Source: Streptococcus sp. Marseille-Q0941 (GTDB taxonomy: Bacteria > Bacillota > Bacilli > Lactobacillales > Streptococcaceae). From it: a stretch of 64,000 nt of DNA. The notes under the pieces are model-generated. The model did no database searches, was not told the DNA's origin, and was given only the letters and a program-made list of their open reading frames with translations. The stretch is from assembly GCF_943736975.1 (NCBI RefSeq), contig NZ_CALSFO010000004.1, forward strand, positions 16,444 to 80,443. The letters run 5' to 3'. A program made the position numbers and the translations under genes. Below, one piece after another: positions 26,168-37,626 of this stretch; the stretch's first letter is position 1, and each line of letters begins with the position of its first letter.

Positions 26168-28669
26168 TTATTTAACAACAATATTAACGAGTTTATTAGG
26201 TACACTAATCACTTTCACAATTTCTTTGCCGTCAATCTCTGCTTTGACTTTTTCGTTATCTAGAGCAATTTCTTGCAATTCTTCGCGTGATAGATCTTTA
26301 GCGACCATGAGTTTGGCACGGACTTTACCTTTGATTTGGACAACGATTTCGATTTCGTCTTCAACCAATTTGCTTTCATCCCAAGTTGGCCAAGCTACAT
26401 AAGAGATAGACTCACCTGTTGCTGCCACTTTTTGCCAGAGTTCTTCTGCCAAGTGAGGCGCAAATGGGGCGATTAATTGGATAAAGCCTTTGGCGTAGTT
26501 CACATAGAGCTTGTCTTCCTTGTTAGCCGCATTGACAAAGACCATGAGTTGGGCAATGGCTGTGTTGAATTTCATGGACTCGATTTGCTCAGTGACAGCC
26601 TTAACGGTTTCGTTGTAAACCTTGTCCAGAGCACCATTGTTTTCCGCAACGATTTCCTTACTTGTGATTAAACGGTAAACACGGTCAAGGAATTTCCGGC
26701 TTCCTTCCAAACCTTCTTCTGACCAAGCAATCGAAGCATCGAGTGGTCCCATGAACATTTCATAGACACGAAGGGTATCAGCACCGTATTGTTCCACCAC
26801 ATCGTCTGGGTTAACCACGTTCTTGAGGGATTTAGACATCTTAGCTGGTGCTTGCTCCAACTCTTCTCCTGTTTCCACATGGAAGAAGGAACCGTCACGT
26901 TTTTCAACCTTGTCAGTTGCCACAAGAGCCCCACGATGGTCACGGTAGCTTGTTCCCAAGATCATTCCTTGGTTAAAGAGTTTTTGGAATGGTTCTTTAG
27001 TTGGAACGACACCGAGGTCATAGAGGAATTTATGCCAGAAACGAGCGTAAAGCAAGTGAAGAACGGCGTGTTCTGCACCACCCACGTAGATATCGACTGG
27101 CAACCATTGTTTGAGGAGGTCCTCATCAGCCAATTTCTCTGTGTTGTGTGGATCGATATAGCGGAGGTAGTACCAACTTGAACCGGCCCATTGTGGCATA
27201 GTGTTGGTTTCACGACGACCTTTGACGCCATCTTCACGAGTCACTTCAAGCCAGTCTGTCAAGTTAGCCAATGGGCTTTCCCCAGTCCCTGAAGGGCGGA
27301 TGTCCTTGGTTACTGGCAAGACAAGTGGCAACTCATTTTCTGGAACTGCTGTTGACGTCCCATCTTCCCAATGAATGATAGGAATTGGTTCACCCCAGTA
27401 ACGTTGACGACTAAAGAGCCAGTCGCGGAGACGGTAAGTGATTTTTTCTTGACCACAGCCTTTTTCTTCCAACCATGCCACAATCTTGGCAATAGCATCT
27501 TCTTTGTTCAATCCATCTAGGAAGTCTGAATTAACGTGAAGGCCATCTTCTGTATAAGCAGCTTCAGCTACATTTCCACCTTCCAGTACTTCTACGATTG
27601 GAAGGCCAAATTGTTTGGCAAATTCCCAGTCACGTTGGTCGTGGGCAGGGACAGCCATAACAGCACCTGTACCATAGCTAGACAAAACGTAGTCGGCAAT
27701 CCAGATTGGGATTTCCTTGCCATTGACAGGGTTGATGGCATAAGCACCAGTCCAAACCCCTGTTTTTTCTTTGGCAAGGTCTGTACGAGCCAAGTCAGAC
27801 TTGAGGCTGGCTTGGTGTTTGTAGTCTGCAACTGCTTCAGCTTGTTCTGGGCTGACGATAGCATCTACCAAATCATGCTCAGGTGCCAAGACAGTGAAAG
27901 TCGCACCGAAAAGAGTATCTGGACGTGTAGTAAAGACAGTGAATTCCTTGTCAGTCCCTCTCACTTTGAAGGTGACATTGGCACCAGTTGATTTACCGAT
28001 CCAGTTGCGTTGCATATCTTTGATAGACTCTGGCCAATCCAACTCATCCAAGTCGTTGAGCAAGCGCTCTGCATAGGCAGTAATTTTAAGCATCCATTGG
28101 CGCATTGGTTTGCGGACAACTGGATAGCCTCCACGCTCAGAAGTTCCGTCAGGAAGGACTTCTTCGTTGGCGATAGCTGTTCCGAGTTCCTCCACCCAGT
28201 TTACGGGCACTTCCGCTTCATAGGCCAAACCTTTTTCGTAAAGCTTAGTGAAGATCCACTGCGTCCACTTGTAGTAGTTTGGATCTGTTGTATTGACTTC
28301 ACGATCCCAGTCGTAAGAGAATCCAAGCGCATTGATTTGGCGTTTGAAGTTGGCAATATTTTCCGCTGTAAATTCTGCTGGGTCATTCCCCGTATCCATG
28401 GCATATTGCTCTGCAGGCAATCCAAAGGCATCCCAACCCATTGGGTGAAGGACATTGTAGCCTTGGGCACGTTTGAAACGGCTAAGGATATCTGTAGCTG
28501 TATAGCCTTCTGGGTGTCCTACGTGAAGACCCGCTCCAGATGGGTAAGGGAACATGTCAAGTGCATAAAACTTAGGTTTTGAGGCATCTGTTCCTGTCTT
28601 AAAGGTATGATGGTCAGCCCAGTATTTTTGCCACTTAGGCTCGATTTCTTTATGATTGTAAAAACTCAT
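26168..28669 (-). CDS. leuS: Leucyl-tRNA synthetase
   Basis: The 833-aa class Ia synthetase has the HIGH-type motif [19 protein letters not shown] (about residues 39-57), KMSKS in [17 protein letters not shown], and the editing domain with [12 protein letters not shown]. The C-terminal tail ends NKLVNIVVK. The length is normal. GGAGAGACGCT precedes ATG. Downstream sequence repeats its last 10 codons in diverged form (26083-26115), suggesting the 3' end was replaced. Confidence 0.97.
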   Translation of the reverse strand: MSFYNHKEIEPKWQKYWADHHTFKTGTDASKPKFYALDMFPYPSGAGLHVGHPEGYTATDILSRFKRAQGYNVLHPMGWDAFGLPAEQYAMDTGNDPAEFTAENIANFKRQINALGFSYDWDREVNTTDPNYYKWTQWIFTKLYEKGLAYEAEVPVNWVEELGTAIANEEVLPDGTSERGGYPVVRKPMRQWMLKITAYAERLLNDLDELDWPESIKDMQRNWIGKSTGANVTFKVRGTDKEFTVFTTRPDTLFGATFTVLAPEHDLVDAIVSPEQAEAVADYKHQASLKSDLARTDLAKEKTGVWTGAYAINPVNGKEIPIWIADYVLSSYGTGAVMAVPAHDQRDWEFAKQFGLPIVEVLEGGNVAEAAYTEDGLHVNSDFLDGLNKEDAIAKIVAWLEEKGCGQEKITYRLRDWLFSRQRYWGEPIPIIHWEDGTSTAVPENELPLVLPVTKDIRPSGTGESPLANLTDWLEVTREDGVKGRRETNTMPQWAGSSWYYLRYIDPHNTEKLADEDLLKQWLPVDIYVGGAEHAVLHLLYARFWHKFLYDLGVVPTKEPFQKLFNQGMILGTSYRDHRGALVATDKVEKRDGSFFHVETGEELEQAPAKMSKSLKNVVNPDDVVEQYGADTLRVYEMFMGPLDASIAWSEEGLEGSRKFLDRVYRLITSKEIVAENNGALDKVYNETVKAVTEQIESMKFNTAIAQLMVFVNAANKEDKLYVNYAKGFIQLIAPFAPHLAEELWQKVAATGESISYVAWPTWDESKLVEDEIEIVVQIKGKVRAKLMVAKDLSREELQEIALDNEKVKAEIDGKEIVKVISVPNKLVNIVVK

Positions 28670-28909
28670 AGCGTCTCTCCAATTTTCGTGATGCTCCTAT
28701 TATACCATTTTTAGGGGGAATATTGTTCTCCTTTTCGTGTTTTTTATCGTTTCGCACTTTGAGCACTAGGCTATTCTACAAAATAATTTCTAAAAATTCT
28801 CCAATATCTATCATTTACCATTCAATTATTCCTTCATAAATAATATAGATGCAAGAAAGGTCTTTTTATGGTAGAATATAGGAAAGTGCTTTCTCAGAAG
28901 GAGGGGAAA

Positions 28910-29926
28910 ATGAACAAACAAACCATCGCTGTTTTAGGGCCTGGTTCTTGGGGTACTGCTCTGTCACAAGTTTTAAATGACAATGGACACGAAGTTCGTA
29001 TCTGGGGAAATATTCCTGACCAAATTGACGAAATCAATACACAACATACCAATAAACGCTATTTCAAGGATATTGTATTAGACGAAAAAATTGTAGCCTA
29101 TCATGATTTGGCAGAAGTTTTGAAAGGTGTTGACGCTGTTTTGTTCGTAGTCCCAACTAAGGTGACCAGACTGGTAGCTCAACAAGTGGCTGCTGTTCTT
29201 GACCATAAAGTCGTCATCATGCATGCTTCAAAAGGTCTTGAGCCAAATAGTCACAAACGTCTCTCAACTATTCTCGAAGAAGAAATTCCTGAAGAGTTAC
29301 GCAGTGAAATTGTGGTTGTATCTGGTCCTAGTCATGCGGAAGAAACGATCGTCCGCGACATCACCTTGATCACTGCTGCTTCGAAAGATTTACAAACCGC
29401 TCAATATGTCCAAAAACTCTTTAGCAACCACTACTTCCGTCTTTATACCAATACAGATGTGATTGGAGTAGAAACAGCTGGTGCTCTTAAAAATATCATT
29501 GCTGTTGGTGCAGGTGCCCTACATGGACTTGGCTTTGGAGACAATGCAAAAGCTGCCATTATCACGCGCGGGCTTGCAGAAATCACTCGTCTGGGTGTCA
29601 AGCTTGGTGCAAATCCACTGACTTATAGCGGACTTTCAGGGGTTGGGGATTTAATCGTTACCGGGACTTCTGTCCACTCACGTAACTGGCGAGCTGGAGA
29701 TGCTCTTGGACGTGGCGAAGCCTTAGCTGATATCGAAGCCAATATGGGAATGGTCATCGAAGGAATTTCAACAACCAAAGCAGCTTACGAATTGGCGCAA
29801 GAGCTTGGAGTTTATATGCCTATTACTCAGGCTATCTACCAAGTTATTTATGAAAATGTTAATATTAAAGATGCTGTTTCTGAACTCATGAGTAACGAGT
29901 TCAAGGCAGAAAACGAGTGGTCATAA
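28910..29926 (+). CDS. gpsA: Glycerol-3-phosphate dehydrogenase [NAD(P)+]
   Basis: The 338-aa enzyme reduces dihydroxyacetone phosphate to sn-glycerol-3-phosphate for lipid and lipoteichoic acid synthesis. It shows the Rossmann motif [49 protein letters not shown] with the catalytic Lys, and [12 protein letters not shown]. An upstream in-frame ATG (28868) lies inside the promoter region: an extended -10 TGGTAGAAT at 28869-28877 and AAGGAGG at 28898-28904, 5 nt before 28910, fix the start. Operon with galU. Confidence 0.97.
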   Translation: MNKQTIAVLGPGSWGTALSQVLNDNGHEVRIWGNIPDQIDEINTQHTNKRYFKDIVLDEKIVAYHDLAEVLKGVDAVLFVVPTKVTRLVAQQVAAVLDHKVVIMHASKGLEPNSHKRLSTILEEEIPEELRSEIVVVSGPSHAEETIVRDITLITAASKDLQTAQYVQKLFSNHYFRLYTNTDVIGVETAGALKNIIAVGAGALHGLGFGDNAKAAIITRGLAEITRLGVKLGANPLTYSGLSGVGDLIVTGTSVHSRNWRAGDALGRGEALADIEANMGMVIEGISTTKAAYELAQELGVYMPITQAIYQVIYENVNIKDAVSELMSNEFKAENEWS

Positions 29927-29947
29927 TCACCGTTAGAAAGGAAGCTC

Positions 29948-30847
29948 ATGAAGCAAAAAGTTAGAAAAGCTGTTATCCCTGCCGCGGGGCTTGGAACTCG
30001 TTTCCTTCCAGCAACCAAAGCCTTGGCCAAAGAAATGTTGCCAATTGTGGATAAACCAACCATTCAATTCATCGTTGAAGAAGCTCTTAAGTCTGGAATT
30101 GAGGATATTCTTGTCGTAACAGGGAAGTCAAAACGTTCGATCGAAGACCACTTTGACTCAAACTTTGAACTAGAATACAACCTCAGGGAAAAGGGGAAAA
30201 CGGATCTCTTAAGATTAGTGGATGAAACGACTGGCATGCGCCTTCACTTTATTCGTCAAACACATCCACGTGGACTCGGAGATGCCGTTTTACAAGCCAA
30301 AGCATTCGTCGGGAACGAACCCTTTGTGGTAATGCTCGGAGATGATCTCATGGATATCACTGATGACAATGCTGTTCCATTGACCAAGCAGCTTATGAAT
30401 GATTATGAAGAGACTCACGCTTCTACCATTGCAGTCATGCCTGTACCACACGAAGAAGTTTCTGCCTATGGTGTCATCGCGCCTCAAGGAGAAGGAAAAG
30501 ACGGACTTTACAGTGTTGAAACCTTCGTTGAAAAACCAGCGCCTGAGGATGCTCCAAGTGATCTTGCCATCATCGGTCGTTACTTACTCACACCTGAGAT
30601 TTTTGGTATCCTTGAAAATCAAAAACCTGGTGCCGGAAATGAAATCCAACTAACAGACGCTATCGACACACTCAACAAAACTCAACGAGTATTTGCTCGT
30701 GAGTTTAAAGGCTCTCGTTACGACGTCGGAGACAAGTTTGGATTTATGAAGACTTCCATCGAGTACGCTCTTAAACATCCTCAAGTTAAAGACCACTTGA
30801 AAGACTACTTGATTGATCTCGGTAAAGAACTTTCAGGAGAAAAATAA
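29948..30847 (+). CDS. galU: UTP-glucose-1-phosphate uridylyltransferase
   Basis: The 299-aa protein makes UDP-glucose for capsule, glycolipid and teichoic acid synthesis. Motifs are [30 protein letters not shown] (nucleotide-binding loop), [20 protein letters not shown] and [21 protein letters not shown] precedes ATG, 21 bp after gpsA. It shares the gpsA promoter and ends at a strong terminator. Confidence 0.97.
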   Translation: MKQKVRKAVIPAAGLGTRFLPATKALAKEMLPIVDKPTIQFIVEEALKSGIEDILVVTGKSKRSIEDHFDSNFELEYNLREKGKTDLLRLVDETTGMRLHFIRQTHPRGLGDAVLQAKAFVGNEPFVVMLGDDLMDITDDNAVPLTKQLMNDYEETHASTIAVMPVPHEEVSAYGVIAPQGEGKDGLYSVETFVEKPAPEDAPSDLAIIGRYLLTPEIFGILENQKPGAGNEIQLTDAIDTLNKTQRVFAREFKGSRYDVGDKFGFMKTSIEYALKHPQVKDHLKDYLIDLGKELSGEK

Positions 30848-30853
30848 ACCCTT

Positions 30854-30884
30854 AAAACCAGGTTGAATATTCCTGGTTTTTTTA
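30854..30884 (+). terminator. Terminator after gpsA-galU
   Basis: AAAACCAGG - 9 nt - CCTGGTTTT followed by TTTT; perfect 9-bp stem. Confidence 0.9.
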
Positions 30885-30970
30885 TTGCCTAAATAGCTCT
30901 AAAGCTAGTCTGAGACTAATTTCTTGCAATCATTGCTTTTATGGTATAATAATAAGGAGTGAGGAAAGAA

Positions 30971-33520
30971 ATGAAAAATACATTATTATCTATGAAAGAA
31001 AAAGGACTGGCTTTCCTTCAGTCCCTAAAATCAAAACTAAAAAATATACATTTAGGTAAAGGTGGCCCTAAAAAGACTAAAAAGAAAAAGCAAACCAAAA
31101 CGAATATTTGGACTATCTTTGCTAATATCTTATTGGGCATCAAGGCAACCTTTAATACCCTATTTATCATCGCCTTCCTTGGTGGACTTTTAGGTACTGG
31201 GGTCGTTTTCGGTTATGCTGTATCTCTATTTGACAAGGTAACCGTTCCTCAAACAGAAGATTTAGTCAAACAAGTGAACGATATTTCATCCATCTCTGAA
31301 ATTCGCTATGCTGACGGTTCCATGATTGGTGCTATCGAAAGCGACCTCCTTCGGACATCTGTCGCATCAGATGCTATCTCAGAAAATCTCAAACAAGCTA
31401 TCGTTGCGACCGAGGATGAACATTTCGCCGAACATAATGGGGTCGTTCCTAAAGCAGTTATTCGTGCCAGTCTAGGAAATTTTATCGGACTTGGTTCTTC
31501 TAGTGGTGGATCGACACTGACCCAGCAGCTCATCAAGCAGCAAGTGGTTGGTGATGCTCCTACACTAGCTCGTAAAGCAACTGAAATCGTGGACGCCCTA
31601 GCCTTAGAGAGAGCAATGAGTAAGGACGAAATCTTGACCACCTATCTCAACGTCGCTCCATTTGGCCGTAACAATAAAGGGCAAAATATCTCAGGAGCTC
31701 AACAAGCAGCCAAGGGTATTTTCGGTGTTGATGCCAATCAGCTAACGATTCCACAAGCAGCATTCTTAGCAGGATTGCCACAAAGTCCTATCTCCTACTC
31801 ACCTTATGAATCTACTGGGGAGATGAAGAGCGAAGAGGATATGGAACTGGGTATCAAGCGTTCCAAAGCTGTTCTTTACAATATGTACAGAACAGGAGTC
31901 CTCAGCCAAGAAGACTACGAAACCTATAAAGCATACGACATTAAGCAAGATTTCTTGCCAGCAGAAAGTGTAAACGTAACTTCTAAAGGTTATCTCTACT
32001 TTACTGCACTTGATGAAGCAACGAATCTCATGTATGATTACTTGGTGAAAAAAGATAATGTTTCCGCTCAAGAACTCAAGAATGAATCTATCCAAAAATC
32101 TTATCGTGAATTAGCTGAAAAAGAAATTCAAAATGGTGGTTACCGTATCACAACTACAATCGACAAAGCAATCTATACTGCTATGCAAGATGCTGTAGCA
32201 AATTATGGCTACCTTTTAAATGATAGTAGTGGTCAACCTGAAGTTGGGAATGTCTTGATGGATAACCAAACGGGAGCTATCTTAGGATTTGTAGGTGGTC
32301 GCGATTATCAAAGCAATCAAAATAACCACGCTTTTGATACCAAACGTTCTCCTGCTTCTACTACAAAACCTATCCTAGCCTACAGTATTGCCATTGACCA
32401 AGGTTTGATGGGCAGTGCTAGCATCCTATCAAACTATCCAGCCAACTTTGCCAATGGAACTCCAATCATGCACGTCAACAGTCCGGGGACAGCTATGATA
32501 AATCTTAAGGAAGCTCTAAATTACTCCTGGAATATCCCAGCCTACTGGACTTATCGTATGCTTCGTGAAAAAGGAGTTGATGTCCGCTCCTACATGGAAA
32601 AAATGGGTTATGAAATCCCAGAATACGGTATTGAAAGTCTTCCTATGGGAGGAGGAATTGAGGTTACTGTAGCTCAACATACAAACGGATACCAAACACT
32701 AGCCAATAATGGTATTTACAACAAGAAATATATGATTTCAAAAATTGAAAAAAGTAGTGGTGAAGTAATCTATGAGCATAAAGACGAACCTGTGCAGGTC
32801 TACTCTAAAGCGACTGCAACCATTATGCAGAGCCTACTGAGAGATGTACTTTCATCCCGAGTAACTACAAGTTTCCAAAGCGACCTTTATGGCATAAATC
32901 CCAGTCTAACACGTGCTGATTGGATTGGAAAAACCGGTACAACCAACGAGGAAGGTGATATGTGGCTCATGCTTTCCACTCCACGGTTGACCCTTGGTGG
33001 CTGGATTGGTCACGATGATAACAGTTCGTTAGCCAAAGGTGCATACTATCGTAATGCTAAGTATATGGCTCACCTCGTAAACGCTATTCAACAAGCTTCT
33101 CCTTCTGCTTGGGGTTCTGAACGCTTTAGCCTTGATTCAAGTGTCACTTCTTCTCAAGTCCTTAAGTCGACTGGGCAGAAGCCTGGTAGGGTCACTATCA
33201 ACGGTAAAGAGATTGAAGTAACTGGAGAAACTGTAACCAGTTATTGGGCGAATCAAGCTGGCGCTCCAACGACTACTTATAAATTTGCTATCGGTGGTAG
33301 TGATGCTGATTACCAAAATGCTTGGAATACTATTTTAGGAAGTTTACCAAAATCATCTAATTCCAACAATAATAATTCAAGCAACAATAGCAATAATAAC
33401 AGCAATAATCGAAATAATAATAGCAACAATAACAATAATAACAGCAATAATAGTGGTAATAATAACAATAATACTACCACTGATAGCAACAACTCTTCGT
33501 CAAATAGACTACAACGCTGA
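30971..33520 (+). CDS. pbp1b: Penicillin-binding protein 1B (class A)
   Basis: The 849-aa bifunctional peptidoglycan synthase has a basic cytoplasmic tail (residues 1-45), a transmembrane helix (about 53-85), a GT51 transglycosylase domain ([25 protein letters not shown]), and a transpeptidase domain with SxxK STTK, SWN and KTGTTN. It matches pneumococcal PBP1b through most of its length, but the C-terminus (about 800-845) is an Asn-rich low-complexity tail. GTG at 30959 would also be in frame; ATG at 30971 with AGGA upstream is preferred. TGGTATAAT (30942-30950) is the promoter. Confidence 0.92.
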   Translation: MKNTLLSMKEKGLAFLQSLKSKLKNIHLGKGGPKKTKKKKQTKTNIWTIFANILLGIKATFNTLFIIAFLGGLLGTGVVFGYAVSLFDKVTVPQTEDLVKQVNDISSISEIRYADGSMIGAIESDLLRTSVASDAISENLKQAIVATEDEHFAEHNGVVPKAVIRASLGNFIGLGSSSGGSTLTQQLIKQQVVGDAPTLARKATEIVDALALERAMSKDEILTTYLNVAPFGRNNKGQNISGAQQAAKGIFGVDANQLTIPQAAFLAGLPQSPISYSPYESTGEMKSEEDMELGIKRSKAVLYNMYRTGVLSQEDYETYKAYDIKQDFLPAESVNVTSKGYLYFTALDEATNLMYDYLVKKDNVSAQELKNESIQKSYRELAEKEIQNGGYRITTTIDKAIYTAMQDAVANYGYLLNDSSGQPEVGNVLMDNQTGAILGFVGGRDYQSNQNNHAFDTKRSPASTTKPILAYSIAIDQGLMGSASILSNYPANFANGTPIMHVNSPGTAMINLKEALNYSWNIPAYWTYRMLREKGVDVRSYMEKMGYEIPEYGIESLPMGGGIEVTVAQHTNGYQTLANNGIYNKKYMISKIEKSSGEVIYEHKDEPVQVYSKATATIMQSLLRDVLSSRVTTSFQSDLYGINPSLTRADWIGKTGTTNEEGDMWLMLSTPRLTLGGWIGHDDNSSLAKGAYYRNAKYMAHLVNAIQQASPSAWGSERFSLDSSVTSSQVLKSTGQKPGRVTINGKEIEVTGETVTSYWANQAGAPTTTYKFAIGGSDADYQNAWNTILGSLPKSSNSNNNNSSNNSNNNSNNRNNNSNNNNNNSNNSGNNNNNTTTDSNNSSSNRLQR

Positions 33521-33529
33521 CCTTTCTAT

Positions 33530-34462
33530 ATGAATCACTATCAAAAGAATATTTTTAAGGGGACCATCTACTCCCTCCTATCTGGATTAATATGGGGTAT
33601 TTGTGGTATTTTAGGAGAATTCTTCTTTACCCATTATCAAGTCTCCTCTGGTTGGATTACTTCCATGCGATTAACTATTGCAGGTGGTTTCGTACTTATC
33701 CTTTCTAGCTTTAAGTTCCGCTCACAGTTATTCGACCTTTGGAGAAATCGTAACAACTATCTGCCTTTTCTGGCATATGCTATCTTAGGAATCTTCTCCG
33801 TTCAGTATTTCTTTTATCTCTGTGTAGAATACTCAAATGCGACAACGGCAACCATCCTACAATTTATCAGTCCTGTCTTCATTCTTATCTACAACCGCAT
33901 CATCTACAAGAAAAAGGCTTCTAAAAAAGCGATCTTCTATGTTCTGACGGCTATGCTTGGGGTCTTTTTGATGGCGACCAAAGGCGATTTGTCTAAGTTA
34001 TCCATCACTCCTCTGGCCTTGTTGACAGGGCTTCTCAGTGCGCTGGGCGTCATGTTTAATGTCATTTTACCCCAGCCATTTGCTCGGAAATATGGTTTTG
34101 TTCCCACTGTTGGTTGGGGAATGATGCTGGCTGGTCTCTTTAGTAATTTTCTCTACCCTGTTTATAGAATAAGCTTCCAGCTTGATTGGGTAAGCATCTT
34201 GATTTGTTTGACCATTGCCTTTTTTGGAACAGCCTTTGCCTTCTTCCTATCCATGAAGGCTGTCTCACTCGTTTCCCCATTGGTGGTATCAGTGGTCAGT
34301 GCAAGCGAACCTTTATCATCAGCCATTCTAAGCGTTCTGTTTCTAGGTTTAGTCTTGGATGGCTATCTGCTATTAGATATGATTTTGATTATTATTCCAA
34401 TGGTCTTCTTATCCATCGAAGAATCAAAGGATAAACTGAAAGAAACTTCTTTTAACACTTAA
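33530..34462 (+). CDS. EamA/DMT-family transporter
   Basis: The 310-aa protein has ten transmembrane helices in two EamA repeats (about residues 12-148 and 160-295), with the hallmarks LLSGLIWGICGILGEFFF, NATTATILQFISPVFILIYN and SLVSPLVVSVVSASEPLSSAILSVLFLG. It is a drug/metabolite superfamily permease, perhaps an amino-acid or metabolite exporter. It starts 9 nt after pbp1b with no visible Shine-Dalgarno, so translation may depend on ribosomes finishing pbp1b. The terminator overlaps its stop codon. Confidence 0.85.
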   Translation: MNHYQKNIFKGTIYSLLSGLIWGICGILGEFFFTHYQVSSGWITSMRLTIAGGFVLILSSFKFRSQLFDLWRNRNNYLPFLAYAILGIFSVQYFFYLCVEYSNATTATILQFISPVFILIYNRIIYKKKASKKAIFYVLTAMLGVFLMATKGDLSKLSITPLALLTGLLSALGVMFNVILPQPFARKYGFVPTVGWGMMLAGLFSNFLYPVYRISFQLDWVSILICLTIAFFGTAFAFFLSMKAVSLVSPLVVSVVSASEPLSSAILSVLFLGLVLDGYLLLDMILIIIPMVFLSIEESKDKLKETSFNT

Positions 34463-34486
34463 GGCTTCAAAATTGGAGCCTTTTTT
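34461..34486 (+). terminator. Terminator after the DMT transporter
   Basis: AAGGCTTC - AAAATT - GGAGCCTT with T6. An extended -10 for dapH (TGGTAGAAT, 34486-34494) begins at its end. Confidence 0.85.
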
Positions 34487-34525
34487 GGTAGAATAGTAAG
34501 CATTATAAAGAATGAGGAGACACCT

Positions 34526-35224
34526 ATGACTGCTACAAAAATGAATGCACAAGAAATTATCCAATTTATCGCAAATGCCGAAAAAAAGACCAGCGTAAAA
34601 GTGACCTTTGAAGGACAACTTGCTGGAGATATCCCTGCTTCTGTTACCAAGCTAGGAAATGTTCTCTTTGGAGACTGGAAAGATATCGCTCCACTTCTTG
34701 AGGGACTTACAGAAAACAAGGACTATGTTGTTGAACAAGACGCTCGCAACTCTGCTGTACCTCTCCTTGATAAGCGCAATATCAATGCTCGTATCGAACC
34801 AGGCGCTATCATCCGTGATCAGGTTGAAATTGGTGACAATGCTGTTATCATGATGGGAGCTGTTATCAACATTGGTGCTGAAATCGGTGCTGGCACTATG
34901 ATTGATATGGGAGCTATTCTCGGAGGACGCGCTATTGTCGGTAAAAATAGTCACGTCGGTGCCGGTGCTGTTCTTGCAGGTGTGATTGAACCAGCTAGTG
35001 CAGAGCCTGTCCGTGTCGGTGACAATGTACTCATCGGTGCTAATGCTGTGGTCATCGAGGGTGTTCAAATCGGTAGCGGTTCTGTTGTTGCGGCAGGTGC
35101 CATCGTCACTCAAGATGTCCCAGAAAATGTTGTGGTAGCTGGTGTTCCAGCCCGTGTTATCAAAGAAATCGATAGCCAAACTCAACAAAAAACAGCGCTC
35201 GAAGATGCGCTTCGCACCTTGTAA
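34526..35224 (+). CDS. dapH: Tetrahydrodipicolinate N-acetyltransferase
   Basis: The 232-aa trimeric acyltransferase starts the acetylated branch of diaminopimelate/lysine synthesis. An N-terminal alpha/beta part (residues 1-85) precedes a left-handed beta-helix built of hexapeptide repeats (about 88-210; [48 protein letters not shown]). An extended -10 and GAGGAG lie upstream. The following gene supplies the matching deacetylase. Gram-positive cocci of this group use lysine in peptidoglycan, so the pathway serves wall and protein synthesis. Confidence 0.95.
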   Translation: MTATKMNAQEIIQFIANAEKKTSVKVTFEGQLAGDIPASVTKLGNVLFGDWKDIAPLLEGLTENKDYVVEQDARNSAVPLLDKRNINARIEPGAIIRDQVEIGDNAVIMMGAVINIGAEIGAGTMIDMGAILGGRAIVGKNSHVGAGAVLAGVIEPASAEPVRVGDNVLIGANAVVIEGVQIGSGSVVAAGAIVTQDVPENVVVAGVPARVIKEIDSQTQQKTALEDALRTL

Positions 35225-35232
35225 TTAGTAAC

Positions 35233-35260
35233 AGAGGCGGAAACCTTTCCAGCCTCTTTA
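35233..35260 (+). terminator. Hairpin between dapH and the deacetylase gene
   Basis: AGAGGC/GCCTCT plus GGAAA/TTTCC with one bulged A, followed by only TTTA. It is probably an attenuator or RNA-processing hairpin within the operon rather than a full stop. Confidence 0.55.
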
Positions 35261-35285
35261 TCGTATCAATAGAAGGAAATTAGAT

Positions 35286-36416
35286 ATGTTAAATTTGATT
35301 CAAACTCGACGCGATCTTCACCAAATTCCTGAGATCGGTTTAGAAGAATTCAAGACTCACGCTTATTTGCTCAATGTCATTGAGAAATTAACAGCTGGCA
35401 AGGATTTTGTTCAGATTCGTACTTGGCGAACAGGTATTTTAGTTTACTTGCAGGGGAGTCAACCAGACCGTACCATTGGTTGGCGAACAGATATCGATGG
35501 ACTCCCAATCCTTGAACAAACAGGCCTTTCCTTTGCCTCTCAACACCCAGACCGCATGCATGCTTGTGGGCACGATTTTCATATGACCATTGCACTTGGA
35601 AGTCTCGAACGTGCTCTAGAAAAACAACCCAAAAACAATCTCCTCTTTCTCTTCCAACCTGCAGAAGAAAACGAAGCAGGTGGCATGCTCATGTATGAAG
35701 ATGATGCTTTTGGCGACTGGTTGCCTGACCAATTTTATGGACTTCATGTTCGTCCGGACTTAAAAGTTGGACAGATTGCGACCAATACCCACACACTTTT
35801 TGCTGGGACATGTGAAGTTAAGATTCGCTTTAAGGGGAAAGGTGGCCATGCTGCCTTTCCACACCAAGCCAAGGATGCCCTGGTTGCAGCTAGCTATTTT
35901 GTGACACAAGTTCAGTCAGTCGTCAGCCGTAATGTCGATCCTATCGAGGGAGCTGTCGTCACTTTCGGTGTCTTTCAAGCTGGAACAACCAACAATGTCA
36001 TCGCTGATACTGCCTTCTTGCATGGAACCATCCGAGCTCTTACACATAGTATGAGTCTCTTGGTTCAGAAACGTGTCAAAGCCATCGCTGAGGGCGTGGC
36101 TGTTGCTTTTGATATGGATGTGGAGATTGAACTCAAGCAGGGAGGTTATTTGCCAGTCGAAAACAACCCTAAATTAGCTCGTGAATTGATGACCTTCTTT
36201 GATGAAAAAGAGGAAATTGAACTCATCGATATCGAACCCGCCATGACAGGGGAGGACTTTGGTTATCTTCTCTCTAAGATTCCTGGCGTCATGTTCTGGC
36301 TAGGTATTGATAGTCCCTATGCCCTTCATCATCCAAAGATGAGTCCTAAGGAAGAAGCTCTGACTATCGGTGTCGATGCGGTATCAAGCTTCTTAGCCAA
36401 GAAAGCTGCGGAGTAA
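35286..36416 (+). CDS. N-acetyldiaminopimelate deacetylase (M20 family)
   Basis: The 376-aa metallo-amidohydrolase of the M20D type shows [37 protein letters not shown] (metal ligands Cys/His), [29 protein letters not shown] (dimerisation/substrate loop), and TGEDFGYLL with HHP near the end. Related enzymes cleave N-acetyl- or hippurate-like amides. Position 61 bp after dapH identifies the substrate as N-acetyl-LL-diaminopimelate. AGAAGGAAA precedes ATG. Confidence 0.92.
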   Translation: MLNLIQTRRDLHQIPEIGLEEFKTHAYLLNVIEKLTAGKDFVQIRTWRTGILVYLQGSQPDRTIGWRTDIDGLPILEQTGLSFASQHPDRMHACGHDFHMTIALGSLERALEKQPKNNLLFLFQPAEENEAGGMLMYEDDAFGDWLPDQFYGLHVRPDLKVGQIATNTHTLFAGTCEVKIRFKGKGGHAAFPHQAKDALVAASYFVTQVQSVVSRNVDPIEGAVVTFGVFQAGTTNNVIADTAFLHGTIRALTHSMSLLVQKRVKAIAEGVAVAFDMDVEIELKQGGYLPVENNPKLARELMTFFDEKEEIELIDIEPAMTGEDFGYLLSKIPGVMFWLGIDSPYALHHPKMSPKEEALTIGVDAVSSFLAKKAAE

Positions 36417-36419
36417 ACT

Positions 36420-36959
36420 ATGAAAAAAGTCCTACGCAAGCAGGTCTTGCAAGAACTCAAATCTCTGTCAGCCGAAGAAAAGGAAGTCATGGACGCTTGG
36501 TTGACTGAACAACTACTTCTTCATCCCTTCTACAAGGAAGCAAAAACCATCGCCACTTACCTGTCTTTTCCTCATGAATTTCAGACAGCTAGACTCATTG
36601 AACAAGCTCAAAAAGATGGGAAGACACTCCTCATTCCCAAAACCTATCCACATGGGAAAATGGACTTTGTTCTATATGAACCAGAGAAACTCGAAAGAAA
36701 TTCTTTTGGACTTCTTGAACCTCAAGGAGACTTCACAATCCTTAAACCCTCTCAGATTGACCTGATTCATGTACCTGGTTTGGCTTTCAATCCTTCTGGC
36801 TATCGGGTTGGCTACGGTGGCGGCTACTATGACAGATATTTGAGCCATTATTCTGGAAACTCCATCAGCACACTTTATCCATGTCAGATTCAGGACTTCC
36901 ATCCTGAACCACACGATATTCCCGTTAAGGAGGTAATTATCTATGAAAGAGATTTTTGA
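36420..36959 (+). CDS. 5-formyltetrahydrofolate cyclo-ligase
   Basis: The 179-aa enzyme uses ATP to turn 5-formyl-THF into 5,10-methenyl-THF, salvaging a dead-end folate. Motifs are the basic N-terminus KKVLRKQVLQEL, IATYLSFPHEFQT, and the ATP loop GYRVGYGGGYYDRYL (about residues 125-139). It follows the deacetylase by 3 nt, without its own promoter, and overlaps the rhomboid gene by 17 nt. Confidence 0.93.
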   Translation: MKKVLRKQVLQELKSLSAEEKEVMDAWLTEQLLLHPFYKEAKTIATYLSFPHEFQTARLIEQAQKDGKTLLIPKTYPHGKMDFVLYEPEKLERNSFGLLEPQGDFTILKPSQIDLIHVPGLAFNPSGYRVGYGGGYYDRYLSHYSGNSISTLYPCQIQDFHPEPHDIPVKEVIIYERDF

Positions 36960-37617
36960 TCGTCGTTATCCCGTCACAAGCTTCTTTCTTCTCGTGACAA
37001 CCCTGGTTTTTGTCATCATGTTTCTAACCAGTGGTTTCAATTACACAAGTGCAGCAACCTTGTATCAATTCGGAGCTGTATATCCTCCTGCCATCAAGGC
37101 CATGCCTGAGCAAGTCTGGCGCCTGTTTTCAGCAATCTTTGTCCACATTGGCTTGCAGCACTTTTTAGTCAACATGCTATCCCTTTACTTTTTGGGGCGT
37201 CAGATGGAGGATATCTTTGGTTCCAAACAATTTTTCTTTATCTATCTTTTATCAGGGATGATGGGGAATCTCTTTGTTTTGGTCTTTAGTCCTAATGCCA
37301 TCTCAGCTGGGGCCTCAACTGCCCTTTACGGCATGTTCGCTTCTATTGTCGTCCTTCGGTATGCTTCGCGCAATCCCTACCTCCAACAGCTTGGTCAATC
37401 CTATCTCTCCCTCTTAGTCATCAACCTGATAGGTAGTGTCTTAATCCCTGGAATCAGCCTTGCTGGACACGTTGGGGGAGCTGTTGGTGGCGCATTACTG
37501 GCTATCGTCTTCCCAGTCCGAGGAGAACGAAAGATTTATAGCCCAGTCCAACGTGGTCTTGCAACCCTAGCCTTCATTGCTTTATCAGCCCTACTACTTT
37601 TTATCGGATTGCTTTAA
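36943..37617 (+). CDS. Rhomboid-family intramembrane serine protease
   Basis: The 224-aa protein has six to seven helices. The catalytic Ser is in AGASTALYGMF (GxSx motif, about residue 127) and the His in LAGHVGGAVGGALLA (about 180); HIGLQHFLVNMLSLYFLGRQMEDIFG is the conserved helix 1-2 region. Rhomboids cut substrates inside the membrane; this one is the likely counterpart of the pneumococcal rhomboid beside the folate gene. AAGGAGG lies inside the preceding gene, so the two are co-translated. Confidence 0.93.
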   Translation: MKEIFDRRYPVTSFFLLVTTLVFVIMFLTSGFNYTSAATLYQFGAVYPPAIKAMPEQVWRLFSAIFVHIGLQHFLVNMLSLYFLGRQMEDIFGSKQFFFIYLLSGMMGNLFVLVFSPNAISAGASTALYGMFASIVVLRYASRNPYLQQLGQSYLSLLVINLIGSVLIPGISLAGHVGGAVGGALLAIVFPVRGERKIYSPVQRGLATLAFIALSALLLFIGLL

Positions 37618-37626
37618 TACAAAGAA

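Noticed and set aside
33355..33480. Repeat array resembling a CRISPR or satellite
   Set aside because: The repeats are irregular AAT/AAC triplets in frame with pbp1b; there are no spacers and no cas genes.
33310..33492. Leu-rich minus-strand frame at the end of pbp1b
   Set aside because: It is an antisense shadow of the AAT/AAC codon run that encodes the Asn-rich tail.
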